This document shows positions 1-9,068 of a stretch of DNA of 35,792 nt, piece after piece. The stretch's first letter is position 1, and each line of letters opens with the position of its first letter. Under the pieces are notes generated by a model, which ran no database searches, had not been told where the DNA came from, and saw only the letters and a list, made by a program, of their open reading frames with translations. The position numbers and the translations under genes are program-made. This DNA is from Pirellulales bacterium (GTDB lineage Bacteria > Planctomycetota > Planctomycetia > Pirellulales > Lacipirellulaceae): the NCBI GenBank assembly GCA_028279215.1, contig JANQOF010000076.1:1-35792 (forward strand), in the 5' to 3' direction.

Positions 1-159
1 GCAGGACGTTTCTTAAGTTGTCCATGGGATTATCCAATAGAAGGAAAATGGCGTTATGATTTTCGAGCGCTAGATTTCAGGTTATTCAGCAACATTCATC
101 CTGCTTGGCTCGCACAACCGCAGCTTTTCTTCGCCGAGCTTCCCCTCCGCCCAAAGTAA
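1..159 (+). CDS. C-terminal fragment of an unidentified protein, cut by the left edge
   Basis: Frame 1 is open from the first base to a TAA at 157-159, giving 52 residues with no start in the window. The peptide is rich in aromatic residues (for example CPWDYP, WRYDF, LFFAELPLRPK) and reads like a folded C-terminus, not like random translation. I do not recognise the family. The chance of 52 open codons is not negligible, so this is only a plausible partial gene. Codon use is more AT-rich than in the genes to the right. Confidence 0.4.
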   Translation, partial: AGRFLSCPWDYPIEGKWRYDFRALDFRLFSNIHPAWLAQPQLFFAELPLRPK

Positions 160-635
160 TACTTATAATCTCTGTTCTCATCGACTGTATCACGCTTTGA
201 TTCGGGTGTGAATCGAACGATACCGATTCCGGCAGGGCGGCTTTCTAGATGTCAACATATCGCCCCTGCCTAGCCAGCAGATGATATGTCAGCAGCTTAG
301 CACAGCTCATCATACAAATCTGACTAAATCATCTGCCTAAACCTCCTCAACAATCCATTCGCCTCCGGTGTTTCCATGGACCGCTCTTGGAACTCGCGGA
401 ACGACAGGCCGGCGATGCTCTCGACGTACCCGGGTAAGGCCGTTCGTGCCGAACCCGCTACCGCTGCGTGGCGGGAACGCAGGTGTGGGGTAGACCCCAT
501 TTCCACTGAAGCCGAGCCCCGATTTAGACCGAAGAACGACTACGGTGCGGTGCGCCACTAGCGTACCGCACCTCCTGGTTGTCGTCCGAATCCTACTTGG
601 ACGGTTTGAAATGGCAGGTCGACTACGTGTCTTGT
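160..635. other. gene-poor stretch upstream of the porin gene
   Basis: No convincing gene was found here. Short open frames on both strands have no ribosome binding site and no recognisable protein. One minus-strand frame ending near 324 has plausible codons (REFQERSMETPEANG) but no family match I know. The only clear structure is the hairpin at 544-572. Confidence 0.4.
544..572. promoter_or_regulatory. strong hairpin upstream of the porin gene
   Basis: GGTGCGGT (544-551) pairs perfectly with ACCGCACC (565-572). The stem continues inward through a G-T pair and CGC/GCG, leaving a five-base loop. No T-run follows on the plus strand, so a simple intrinsic terminator is unlikely. It lies 64 bases before the proposed porin start, so a leader structure or protein-binding site is possible. 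Confidence 0.4.
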
Positions 636-2036
636 ATGCGCAGCATCTACTTAATCGCTATGGCGCTGGGGATGGTAGCGGTTTGGCTCGCTGGCGACCT
701 GCGCGCGCAGCATCCTACGGTTCGGCTGCCTGACAAGTACCCGTCGCCGACGGTAAAAGTTCCGGCCGCCGTCGACCAGTTCGATGCCGATTACTCGTGG
801 GACGCCAATACGCTCACCGGCGACTGGTTTGATCTGCGAAGCGAACTGGCGCAGTGTGGTATCGTGTTCGGCGGCCGCTATGTGCCCATATTGATGAACA
901 ACCACACGGGTGGGTTCGACACCGGTTTCTTTGGTGGCGGGCCGTTGGGTATCACAACCACCATCGACACCGAACGACTCGTGGGGCACGAGGGGGGAAC
1001 CTTGTTTGTCGACTGGGAATTCTTCTCCTGGTACAACGGGCGGCTCCCCATCAACAGTCAATTCGACCCTACGGGGACATTCTTCGGCGTGAACACGAAC
1101 CTCCCCAATGGCAACACGAAAGACCTCAATCAAATCGCGCAGCTTTACTATCAGCAAGCGATGTTTAGCGACGACATCAAACTTTCGTTCGGCAAAATCG
1201 ATGGCAATGTTCCCTTTGCGGCGATACAGGCGGCTGCGGCTTTTCAGAACAGCATCACGATGTTCACGTCGACCCTCAGAGGCTTCTTGCCGACGTACCA
1301 GAACGAAGCCACTGCGCTGGTTGTTTCGGCGCAGCTTAGCGAGTCGGTGGTCGGCAAGTTCGGTTGGTTCGATGGCACGACTGCCGCTTTCAATCCCGCG
1401 ACCGGCCAGAGAGGACCGGCAACCGGCCCGCGCGGACTGTCGACCTTCTTCAACAACGGCGGCAACTGGCATTTGATTTCGGAATTGGACGTCGCCTGGC
1501 AACTCGACGCCCGACGTCCCGGATCGCTGGGCGTTGGCGCGTGGGTGCATACGGGTTTGACAAGCACGTCGGGCGCCAACACAAACGGTGTAAGCGACGT
1601 ACCCGGGTGGTATACCCAGTGGCAGCAGATGGTTTGGTCGCCCAGCGCCGACGTGGCCTCCGAAGGTGGAGGGATTGCCTACTTTGGTCAGTTTGGTTGG
1701 AGCGATCCCAACAAGAACCCGGTTCACTGGTCGCTGCTGACCGGCGTTTCGGCCACCGGCGTGCTGCGTAACCGACCTGAGGACGCGGCCGGAATCATGT
1801 TTGGCTACACCGACTTCACGTCTGATCCAGGCGTCTTCCAATCGACGCGGCGCAACGGACTGCCCGGCCCCACCAGCGGCCACGAACTGGTGCTCGAATC
1901 GTTCTACATTTGGCAATGGTCGTCGTGGTCGTATTTGCAACCAGGCGTGATGTGGATCAACACCCCCGGTGGCGGCGACCCAGCTCCCTTGGACGACGAC
2001 TTCTTGACTTACTTGCTCGTGGGGTTTGAGCTTTAG
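636..2036 (+). CDS. OprB-like carbohydrate porin, outer membrane
   Basis: This is a 466-residue protein with a signal peptide (MRSIYLIAMALGMVAVWLAG, then LRAQ). It continues into a beta-rich, Gly/Asn/Thr-rich sequence of the OprB (carbohydrate-selective porin) type. The N-terminal mature motif LTGDWFDLRSELAQCGI matches the usual 'GDWgGLRtrLaeqGI' opening of that family, and the chain ends in a short hydrophobic strand (LLVGFEL), as beta-barrels do. The expected role is passive uptake of sugars or other small solutes across the outer membrane; the actual substrate cannot be read. The start at 636 is chosen because it places the signal peptide at the N-terminus; a TTG at 579 in the same frame would add 19 unlikely residues. 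No good Shine-Dalgarno is seen. Confidence 0.85.
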   Translation: MRSIYLIAMALGMVAVWLAGDLRAQHPTVRLPDKYPSPTVKVPAAVDQFDADYSWDANTLTGDWFDLRSELAQCGIVFGGRYVPILMNNHTGGFDTGFFGGGPLGITTTIDTERLVGHEGGTLFVDWEFFSWYNGRLPINSQFDPTGTFFGVNTNLPNGNTKDLNQIAQLYYQQAMFSDDIKLSFGKIDGNVPFAAIQAAAAFQNSITMFTSTLRGFLPTYQNEATALVVSAQLSESVVGKFGWFDGTTAAFNPATGQRGPATGPRGLSTFFNNGGNWHLISELDVAWQLDARRPGSLGVGAWVHTGLTSTSGANTNGVSDVPGWYTQWQQMVWSPSADVASEGGGIAYFGQFGWSDPNKNPVHWSLLTGVSATGVLRNRPEDAAGIMFGYTDFTSDPGVFQSTRRNGLPGPTSGHELVLESFYIWQWSSWSYLQPGVMWINTPGGGDPAPLDDDFLTYLLVGFEL

Positions 2037-2157
2037 AGCACTTTCATCGTCCGGGCGAGGGCCGATACTCCCCGTATGCTACAATCGACCCAATCGTCAA
2101 CGGATGCAATCCGACCGCACAGAGTTCGCAGTCTCGCCAGCAGAGTCAGGAGTTGCC

Positions 2158-2712
2158 ATGGCTGAATCAATTCGCACCTATCACGGCATAACGCCGACGC
2201 TCGGCGACCGGGTGTACGTCGACCCGGCGGCGGTGGTGATTGGCGACGTGGTGCTGGGAGACGATGTGTCGGTGTGGCCCGGAGCGGTCGTACGGGGCGA
2301 CATGCATCGCATCCGAGTCGGCGCGCGCTCCAACGTCCAAGACAACGCGGTGCTGCACATCACTCACGCGGGCGAGTTCAACCCCGACGGCTGGCCGCTG
2401 ACGATTGGCGACGACGTAGTGATCGGCCACGCGGCAGTGGTGCATGGGTGCACGGTAGGCGACCGAGTGCTCATCGGCATCGGCGCGGTCGTGAATGACG
2501 GCGCGGTGGTCGAAGACGAGGTGCTGATCGGCGCGGGTGCGCTCGTGCCGCCTGGCAAGCGGCTCGAAAGCGGCTTCGTTTACGTCGGCAACCCCTGCAA
2601 ACAACTCCGACCGGTCACCGACCGCGAGCGGGAATTCTTCAGTTACTCGCCGGGCAACTACGTGCGGCTGAAGGACGTGTACCTCAATGAACAACGCGGG
2701 GCGGACGATTGA
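2158..2712 (+). CDS. gamma-class carbonic anhydrase family protein (hexapeptide repeat)
   Basis: This 184-residue protein is a left-handed beta-helix built from hexapeptide repeats (VVIGDV, VVLGDDV, VVIGHAAVVHG, VLIGIGAVV). It belongs to the gamma-carbonic anhydrase/YrdA/PaaY group. The zinc ligand pattern is visible: histidines in AVLHITH (H67/H70), H91 in VIGHAA and H96 in VVHGC. Gamma-CA proteins form trimers with zinc between subunits. Many YrdA-like members have weak or untested carbonic anhydrase activity, so the family call is firmer than the reaction. The start at 2158 has a good AGGAG site eight bases upstream; an in-frame extension from 2026 overlaps the porin gene and looks non-coding. 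Confidence 0.88.
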   Translation: MAESIRTYHGITPTLGDRVYVDPAAVVIGDVVLGDDVSVWPGAVVRGDMHRIRVGARSNVQDNAVLHITHAGEFNPDGWPLTIGDDVVIGHAAVVHGCTVGDRVLIGIGAVVNDGAVVEDEVLIGAGALVPPGKRLESGFVYVGNPCKQLRPVTDREREFFSYSPGNYVRLKDVYLNEQRGADD

Positions 2713-2925
2713 AGCTGCCGGACCCGAGGCCGTGGCGGCGCTGCCAAAACTGGGCTAAGGACGATTATGCAAACCCGGGGTAGCGGCTACGCAATCCCGG
2801 GCTGGAAGACGTAACACATCGGCGTAATAGGGTCCGACGTGAACCAACTGGTGCACGAAAAATGTGTTTGGCCGATGAAGCCACAACGTCTTCGCAGCTT
2901 CGTACTGCCAGCAACGCCCTTGCGG

Positions 2926-3048
2926 TTAGGTATTTATCACCAAGTTGAGTAGCGTCGGCCACGCCCAAGTCACCATCACAAATACAGCGAGAATCGTGAT
3001 GCCGCCAAAGCCGGTTATCCATTTGATTCGAGTCATCTCTTCCACCAT
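2926..3048 (-). CDS. possible single-span membrane microprotein
   Basis: The minus strand encodes 40 residues starting MVEEMTRIKWITGFGG. A hydrophobic segment follows (ITILAVFVMVTWAW, about residues 17-30), then a short tail LLNLVINT. A charged N-terminus followed by one membrane span is typical of real bacterial microproteins. The second Met (3036) may be the true start, with GGAAGAG just before it but very close. No operon partner is near, and the family is not recognised. Confidence 0.35.
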   Translation of the reverse strand: MVEEMTRIKWITGFGGITILAVFVMVTWAWPTLLNLVINT

Positions 3049-3420
3049 TTTTGTTTAGTGCGACCGCCGTTGTGGTATTTGTGTTAGTCGACTGTGGCTC
3101 TTAGAAGAAAAAGGCGATTGTTGCGACGCCGATAGTTCAAAAATGCTAGCTGCCACAGGTACATCGTTTTTTGCCTCAGCGTGAAAGTCCTGACCGGATG
3201 AGGTCGCCGAATTGGACACCTGCCAGTTACTACGGCTCCCCAGTGGGCCGGCCAAGAATCGTTGTGGAAATCGACGCTCGATTTGATTAAATGGAACTGC
3301 CGTACGATGTAACGGTAGGTGTTTGACAATTTGGTAACTTAGTGGCGAGTGATAGTGGCAAGTGGCAATCGTTTGCGCGGCATTCCCAATCTCCCCTTCC
3401 CCTTTCCGCCCTTTAGAATG

Positions 3421-3650
3421 GGTTTTGCCCCAACCGCGGGAAAGCCTGGGGGCAAAACCATGATGCCTGGAAGCAGGCTGACTCCTTAACTCATTGACTG
3501 TTTTGGGTTTATGGAATCGGTCACTTGAGATACGAGGCGAGTTTTGCCCCAACGAATCGTATTTCGCCCGCACGCACTGGGGAAAAATCGCAACGCATTG
3601 CGGCTCAACAGGTTAGGACAACGGGTTTTCCACGGTGGGGAACAACCGCC
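3421..3650. repeat. dispersed multi-hairpin repeat, copy 1
   Basis: Three GTTTT-type modules lie in a row. Module A is a perfect 11-bp inverted repeat: GGTTTTGCCCC (3421-3431) with GGGGCAAAACC (3449-3459). Module B starts at 3541 (GTTTTGCCCCAACGAATCGT) and has an imperfect GGGGAAAAAT partner. Module C starts at 3624 (GGTTTTCCACGG). A second copy lies at 26996-27225 with exactly the same spacing: A to B 119 bases, A to C 203 bases. Confidence 0.75.
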
Positions 3651-3680
3651 CTCACCTAGTCTCTCCCCAAAGGAGAGAGG
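3644..3680. repeat. REP-like CTCTCC/GGAGAG hairpin downstream of katG
   Basis: TCTCTCC (3660-3666) pairs with GGAGAGA (3672-3678) around a five-base loop, preceded by CCCTCACCTAG. This resembles the common intergenic repeat type 'CCCTCACCCTAGCCCTCTCC'. It sits 12 bases past the katG stop, so it may help end katG transcription, although no T-run follows on the minus strand. Confidence 0.45.
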
Positions 3681-3690
3681 AACACTCGGC

Positions 3691-5907
<2,217 letters not shown>

Positions 5908-5940
5908 TCATGTTGTGTTGAAGAGTTCACCCAATGTTCT

Positions 5941-5946
5941 TGTATA
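5941..5946 (-). promoter_or_regulatory. possible katG -10 box
   Basis: On the minus strand TATACA lies 49 bases before the katG ATG. A poor -35 candidate (TTTCCA) sits 17 bases further up. The weak -35 would suit an activated promoter, but no operator is recognised. Confidence 0.3.
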
Positions 5947-5994
5947 CCGGTGCGACGATTGGTTGGAAAGTAGATGGCTTCTTCGCCGTTCCCC

Positions 5995-6023
5995 TTGACA
6001 CTCTACAGGAGAGGCGGTAGAGT
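5995..6023 (+). promoter_or_regulatory. padR promoter with overlapping dyad
   Basis: TTGACA (5995-6000), a 17-base spacer and TAGAGT (6018-6023) make a strong housekeeping-type promoter 38 bases before the padR ATG. The inverted repeat CTCTAC (6001-6006) / GTAGAG (6017-6022) fills the spacer and overlaps the -10 box. This is where a repressor would act, so PadR autorepression is a reasonable inference. Confidence 0.6.
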
Positions 6024-6060
6024 CCCATAGAACGTCAAGGGAAGCTCCGAGGTAAGCACG

Positions 6061-6417
6061 ATGGCAACCAACAAATCCAATAAGAAAACCGAGTTGCTGC
6101 AGGGCACGCTCGACATGCTGATCCTCAAGACCTTGTCCGGCGGAAAGATGCATGGGTATGGCATCGCCCGGCAGATTCAGCAAATCAGTCGCGAAGCCTT
6201 GGTGGTCGAGGAAGGGTCGCTCTATCCGGCGCTACACCGCATGGCGCGTCGCGGTTGGATTCGAGCCGAGTGGGGTCTTTCGGAGGCGAACCGCCGGGCG
6301 AAGTATTACCAATTAACGCCGACCGGACGCAAGCAACTCGCCGCGGAAACGAAGCGATGGAGCCGATTCGTAGAGGCGATCACGATCGTGATGAATCCGT
6401 CAACAGGCGAGGCTTGA
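6061..6417 (+). CDS. PadR family transcriptional regulator
   Basis: This 118-residue winged-helix regulator carries the classic PadR opening ELLQGTLDMLILKTL, then MHGYGIARQIQ, the recognition region VVEEGSLYPALHRM and the wing RRAKYYQLTPTGRKQL. It is the short form without a long C-terminal helix domain. It closely resembles the PadR type that sits beside ADOP permeases (acidobacterial-type duplicated orphan permeases) and controls them. Here the permease is replaced by a small protein with only the prefix domain, four bases downstream. A dyad over its own promoter suggests autoregulation. The signal it senses is unknown. Confidence 0.92.
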   Translation: MATNKSNKKTELLQGTLDMLILKTLSGGKMHGYGIARQIQQISREALVVEEGSLYPALHRMARRGWIRAEWGLSEANRRAKYYQLTPTGRKQLAAETKRWSRFVEAITIVMNPSTGEA

Positions 6418-6421
6418 ATCC

Positions 6422-6994
6422 ATGGATCTAGCACACGCATTGCACCGGTACTTGCCGCTGGCTGCTTCACAATCGGCCGCTGAGATCGATGCCGAGATTC
6501 GCGAAGAGCTGGAGTATCACCTCGAAATGCGCACCGACGACAACGTACGGGCGGGTATGGAGCCCAACGAGGCCCGTCGCGACGCCCAACAGCGATTTGG
6601 CGACTTCGAGACTAGTCGCATCGCGTGCCGCAAGATTACCCTCGGCCCGCAACTGCTCGTCGCGCGGTTGCAATCGGCGTTGGTCGTCTTGCTGATCTGC
6701 GCAGTGGTTTACCAAGGAATGCTCCTACTTAGACTGCAAAGTTCCAGCCGCGATCGAATCGACGCGTTAACGCAGATGGTCGAGCAATTGCAGTCCGCAC
6801 GAAAACCCGCCGCAGCTGAGGTGCCGGCGACGATGCCCTACCTGCAGCTTAAGCGCGACTCGCCCTACAACGTTGCGGCGGGAGAGGACATACCGAGTGG
6901 CGACGACCTGGCCAGTTGGCGCGAAACCGGTAACCCGGCTGGGCAATCATGGAGCGACTGGGGTTCGCTCGATGAGTCATCCGATGCACGTTGA
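6422..6994 (+). CDS. one-span membrane protein with stand-alone ADOP permease prefix domain
   Basis: In this 190-residue protein, residues about 18-65 (EIREELEYHLEMR..., NEARRDAQQRFGDFE) match the permease prefix domain usually found at the N-terminus of ADOP/MacB-like permeases. A single membrane span follows (about 84-105, ALVVLLICAVVYQGMLLL). Next come a possible short coiled coil (105-128) and a low-complexity, Ser/Asp-rich tail. No FtsX/MacB permease domain is present, and there is no frame-shifted remainder downstream, so this is a stand-alone form, not a truncated permease. By the positive-inside rule the prefix domain is probably cytoplasmic and the tail periplasmic. It is co-transcribed with padR (4-base gap) and with the secreted protein gene 24 bases downstream. 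It may link the two, but the function is unknown. Confidence 0.7.
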   Translation: MDLAHALHRYLPLAASQSAAEIDAEIREELEYHLEMRTDDNVRAGMEPNEARRDAQQRFGDFETSRIACRKITLGPQLLVARLQSALVVLLICAVVYQGMLLLRLQSSSRDRIDALTQMVEQLQSARKPAAAEVPATMPYLQLKRDSPYNVAAGEDIPSGDDLASWRETGNPAGQSWSDWGSLDESSDAR

Positions 6995-7005
6995 ACTTGT
7001 TTAAC

Positions 7006-7012
7006 AGGAGGT
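7006..7012 (+). promoter_or_regulatory. strong ribosome binding site for the tandem-domain protein
   Basis: AGGAGGT lies six bases before the ATG at 7019. It is one of the best Shine-Dalgarno sites in the window and fixes the start; it suggests high translation of the third gene of the operon. Confidence 0.75.
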
Positions 7013-7018
7013 AAAACG

Positions 7019-8146
7019 ATGTCGATCATTTGCCGCAACTTGTGGGTCGTCTTGCTGACGCTTGTCGTAGCTCATGCCGACGCTGCCGAGAGAGTCACCT
7101 TGAAGCACGACGACGGTTCGCAAGAGAGCAAACGGAGCATGACCGGTGCCGGCCAAGCCGTGCGGTTCGAGTGCCCAGACGACCAGAAATGGTACGTGCG
7201 TGCCATCTCGGTGCATGGCTCGCGGTACGGCGCGGCTCAACCGCCAAACGAGGACTTTCAGGTGATCGTCGCCAACGACGACTTGTCGCAGCGGCAGGAG
7301 ATTAACAGACCGTATCGGCTGTTCAAACGGGGCAAGGAAGATTGGGTGCGGATTGGTGTCGATCCCGTTGAGGTCGAGGGCGCGTTCCATGTAGCCACTT
7401 TCTTTAACCCCACGCAAACCAAAGGTGTGTACGTCGGCATCGATACCGACTCGGCGCCCACCCACTCCGCCGTGCTCCTCGCTTCGGATCCCGGCGAGAA
7501 GAAGAGCGACCTGGAGGGCGACTGGATGATCCGTGTTCACCTGACGAACGAGATTAGCGGTGAGGCGCTAACGCTGGTCGACAATGCGACGCGTGCAGAA
7601 CAAGAGAAGCAGACAGAGTCAGCCCGCGACGCCGAAATCTTAGGCGACGCTCGGAGCCTTACGCTCAAACACGACAACGGCGAAATGGACGCCTACAGAA
7701 ACATTGGAGGAGCGTTGTACACGGTCAAATTCCAGACACCGAAGGATGTGGAGGGATATGTATGGCAGGTCCAAATCTATGCTTCGCAGTTCGGCGGCAA
7801 ACACAATAGCGAAGAGGTAAGCGGCGACGTCTACATCCTCGACGAGAACCGCGAAATTATCACCCGCACTACGTTTCCCTACAGTCTCGCAACACAGCAG
7901 AAGCGGTGGATATCGATTCCCACGCTGCCGACCAAAGTGCATGGCAAATTCTACGTGAGCATCGATGCCCATGGCGGTAGATTCAAAGGGCTCTACATGG
8001 GATACGAAGAAGGCAACCCTAAACAAATCGCGTCGACCGACGAACGCGATGGCAACAAGGTGCAACCTGCGGAATGGTCGAAGAAGTTCGACAAGCTGCA
8101 GTGGATGATCCGCGCCAAGATCGCCGACCGTCCCGTGGTGTATTAG
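7019..8146 (+). CDS. secreted protein with two tandem copies of an unclassified domain
   Basis: This 375-residue protein has a signal peptide (residues 1-23, hydrophobic core VVLLTLVVAHA, likely cleavage at ADA-AE). Two similar domains follow: repeat 1 at about 25-176 and repeat 2 at about 213-368. Matching blocks are VTLKHDDG / LTLKHDNG, HGSRYGA / YASQFGG, EDWVRIGV / KRWISIPT, VEGAFHVATFF / VHGKFYVSIDA, KGVYVGID / KGLYMGYE and GDWMIRVHL / LQWMIRAKI. A charged linker (about 190-210) separates them. The pattern of alternating strands suggests a beta-sandwich, perhaps a binding module; no catalytic motif is seen. It is the third gene of the padR operon. I do not recognise the family, so the function is not assigned. 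Confidence 0.75.
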   Translation: MSIICRNLWVVLLTLVVAHADAAERVTLKHDDGSQESKRSMTGAGQAVRFECPDDQKWYVRAISVHGSRYGAAQPPNEDFQVIVANDDLSQRQEINRPYRLFKRGKEDWVRIGVDPVEVEGAFHVATFFNPTQTKGVYVGIDTDSAPTHSAVLLASDPGEKKSDLEGDWMIRVHLTNEISGEALTLVDNATRAEQEKQTESARDAEILGDARSLTLKHDNGEMDAYRNIGGALYTVKFQTPKDVEGYVWQVQIYASQFGGKHNSEEVSGDVYILDENREIITRTTFPYSLATQQKRWISIPTLPTKVHGKFYVSIDAHGGRFKGLYMGYEEGNPKQIASTDERDGNKVQPAEWSKKFDKLQWMIRAKIADRPVVY

Positions 8147-8164
8147 CGGCGCAACCGGAAGCGC

Positions 8165-8938
8165 TTATGCCGCGCAACGATGGCGGGCGACGAACGCTGC
8201 GTAGTCGTCGGCCGTATCGATGCCGCTGCTCGAGTGATCGGTCACGCCCACGGCAATCGCATGGCCGCGCTCAAGCACGCGAAGTTGCTCGAGCTTTTCG
8301 GCTTGCTCGATGCTCGATGGTGGCCACTGGGCGAGTTCAAGCAGGAACTCGCGGCGGTACGCATAGATGCCCAGATGTTGATAGAACAACGGCGGGTTGG
8401 CCTGGAGGTCGAACTCCTCTGGCTCGCGCACAAACGGGATTGGGCTGCGGCTGAAGTACATCGCTCGGCCTAAGTCGTCGAACACGACTTTCACGCATGC
8501 CGGATTGGCTAGCTGATTGGCACCACGCAGCGGGGTGGCAAGCGTCGCCATGTTGGCTGCCGGTTGGGCTTCGAGCAGCTCGACAACTTGGTCGACGGCC
8601 GACGCGGCCATTTCGGGCTCGTCGCCCTGCAGGTTGACCAGGATGTCGGCTTCAGGCAAGGCGGCGGCGACTTCGGCCACGCGGTCGGTGCCGCTGGCGC
8701 ACTGGTGGCTGGTGAGCATCGCCCGCCCGCCGGCACGCTCGATAACCGCGAAGATGCTTGGGCTATCGGTGGCCACAACTACGCCCGCTGGCCGGCGAGC
8801 GCCTTGGGCGGCGTCGTAGGTGTGTTCAATGAGTGTCCGACCCGTTTCGGCAAGCAACATTTTTTCTGCCAGGCGCGTCGAGCCAAGGCGAGCCGGAATG
8901 ACAACGTACGCAGTCGGGCTCTTAGGGTTAGTAGTCAT
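8165..8938 (-). CDS. kdsB: 3-deoxy-manno-octulosonate cytidylyltransferase (CMP-Kdo synthetase)
   Basis: This 257-residue cytoplasmic enzyme activates Kdo with CTP to CMP-Kdo for the inner core of lipopolysaccharide. The N-terminal nucleotide-binding motif is IPARLGSTRLAEKML, close to the KdsB pattern IPARxxSTRLPxKxL. LVNLQGDEP and the later FSRSPIPFVRE and HLGIYAYRREFL blocks are also KdsB hallmarks. CMP-sialate synthetases share the fold, but these motifs favour KdsB. An AGGG site lies six bases before the ATG. The gene is divergent from glmS and is not in an operon with kdsA or waaA here. Confidence 0.93.
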   Translation of the reverse strand: MTTNPKSPTAYVVIPARLGSTRLAEKMLLAETGRTLIEHTYDAAQGARRPAGVVVATDSPSIFAVIERAGGRAMLTSHQCASGTDRVAEVAAALPEADILVNLQGDEPEMAASAVDQVVELLEAQPAANMATLATPLRGANQLANPACVKVVFDDLGRAMYFSRSPIPFVREPEEFDLQANPPLFYQHLGIYAYRREFLLELAQWPPSSIEQAEKLEQLRVLERGHAIAVGVTDHSSSGIDTADDYAAFVARHRCAA

Positions 8939-9000
8939 GCGGCCCTCATAGCAATCTGGGTAGGATGGCGGAAGTTCAGTTTCGCGAAGCGGCCCTACTG

Positions 9001-9029
9001 TTGGAGACTTTCGCGGTCGGTCGTAGAAT
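9001..9029 (+). promoter_or_regulatory. candidate glmS promoter
   Basis: TTGGAG (9001-9006), 17 bases and TAGAAT (9024-9029) lie 39 bases before the glmS ATG at 9069. The leader is far too short to hold a glmS ribozyme. Confidence 0.5.
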
Positions 9030-9068
9030 GCAATGTCTTGTATCGTCGAATCTCGGAGACACTGCCTG

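Larger units (their letters stand above)
2713..3690. other. long intergenic region with a possible microprotein and repeats
   Basis: About 980 bases lie between the carbonic anhydrase gene and katG. I see a possible 40-codon membrane microprotein gene (2926-3048, minus), a multi-hairpin repeat (3421-3650) and a REP-like hairpin (3660-3678). The stretch 3061-3420 holds no gene I can support. Near 2774-2801 are two CCCGGG motifs around GTAGCGGCTAC, which may be a worn small repeat. Confidence 0.5.

Noticed and set aside
324-506. 60-codon minus-strand frame ending REFQERSMETPEANG...
   Set aside because: Codons look plausible at the 3' end, but there is no ribosome binding site, no family and no support from neighbours; it is left unannotated.
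651-1940. 429-codon minus-strand frame opposite the porin
   Set aside because: It is Arg-rich and motif-free, while the plus strand encodes a porin with signal peptide and family blocks.
2774-2801. CCCGGG pair around GTAGCGGCTAC as a mobile repeat
   Set aside because: Only one copy is seen in the window and no boundaries can be drawn.
3421-3650. CRISPR array
   Set aside because: The GTTTT modules are three inverted, unevenly spaced units, not identical direct repeats with equal spacers, and no cas gene is near.
9029-9068. glmS ribozyme upstream of glmS
   Set aside because: The predicted leader is only about 33 bases; the ribozyme needs well over 100.
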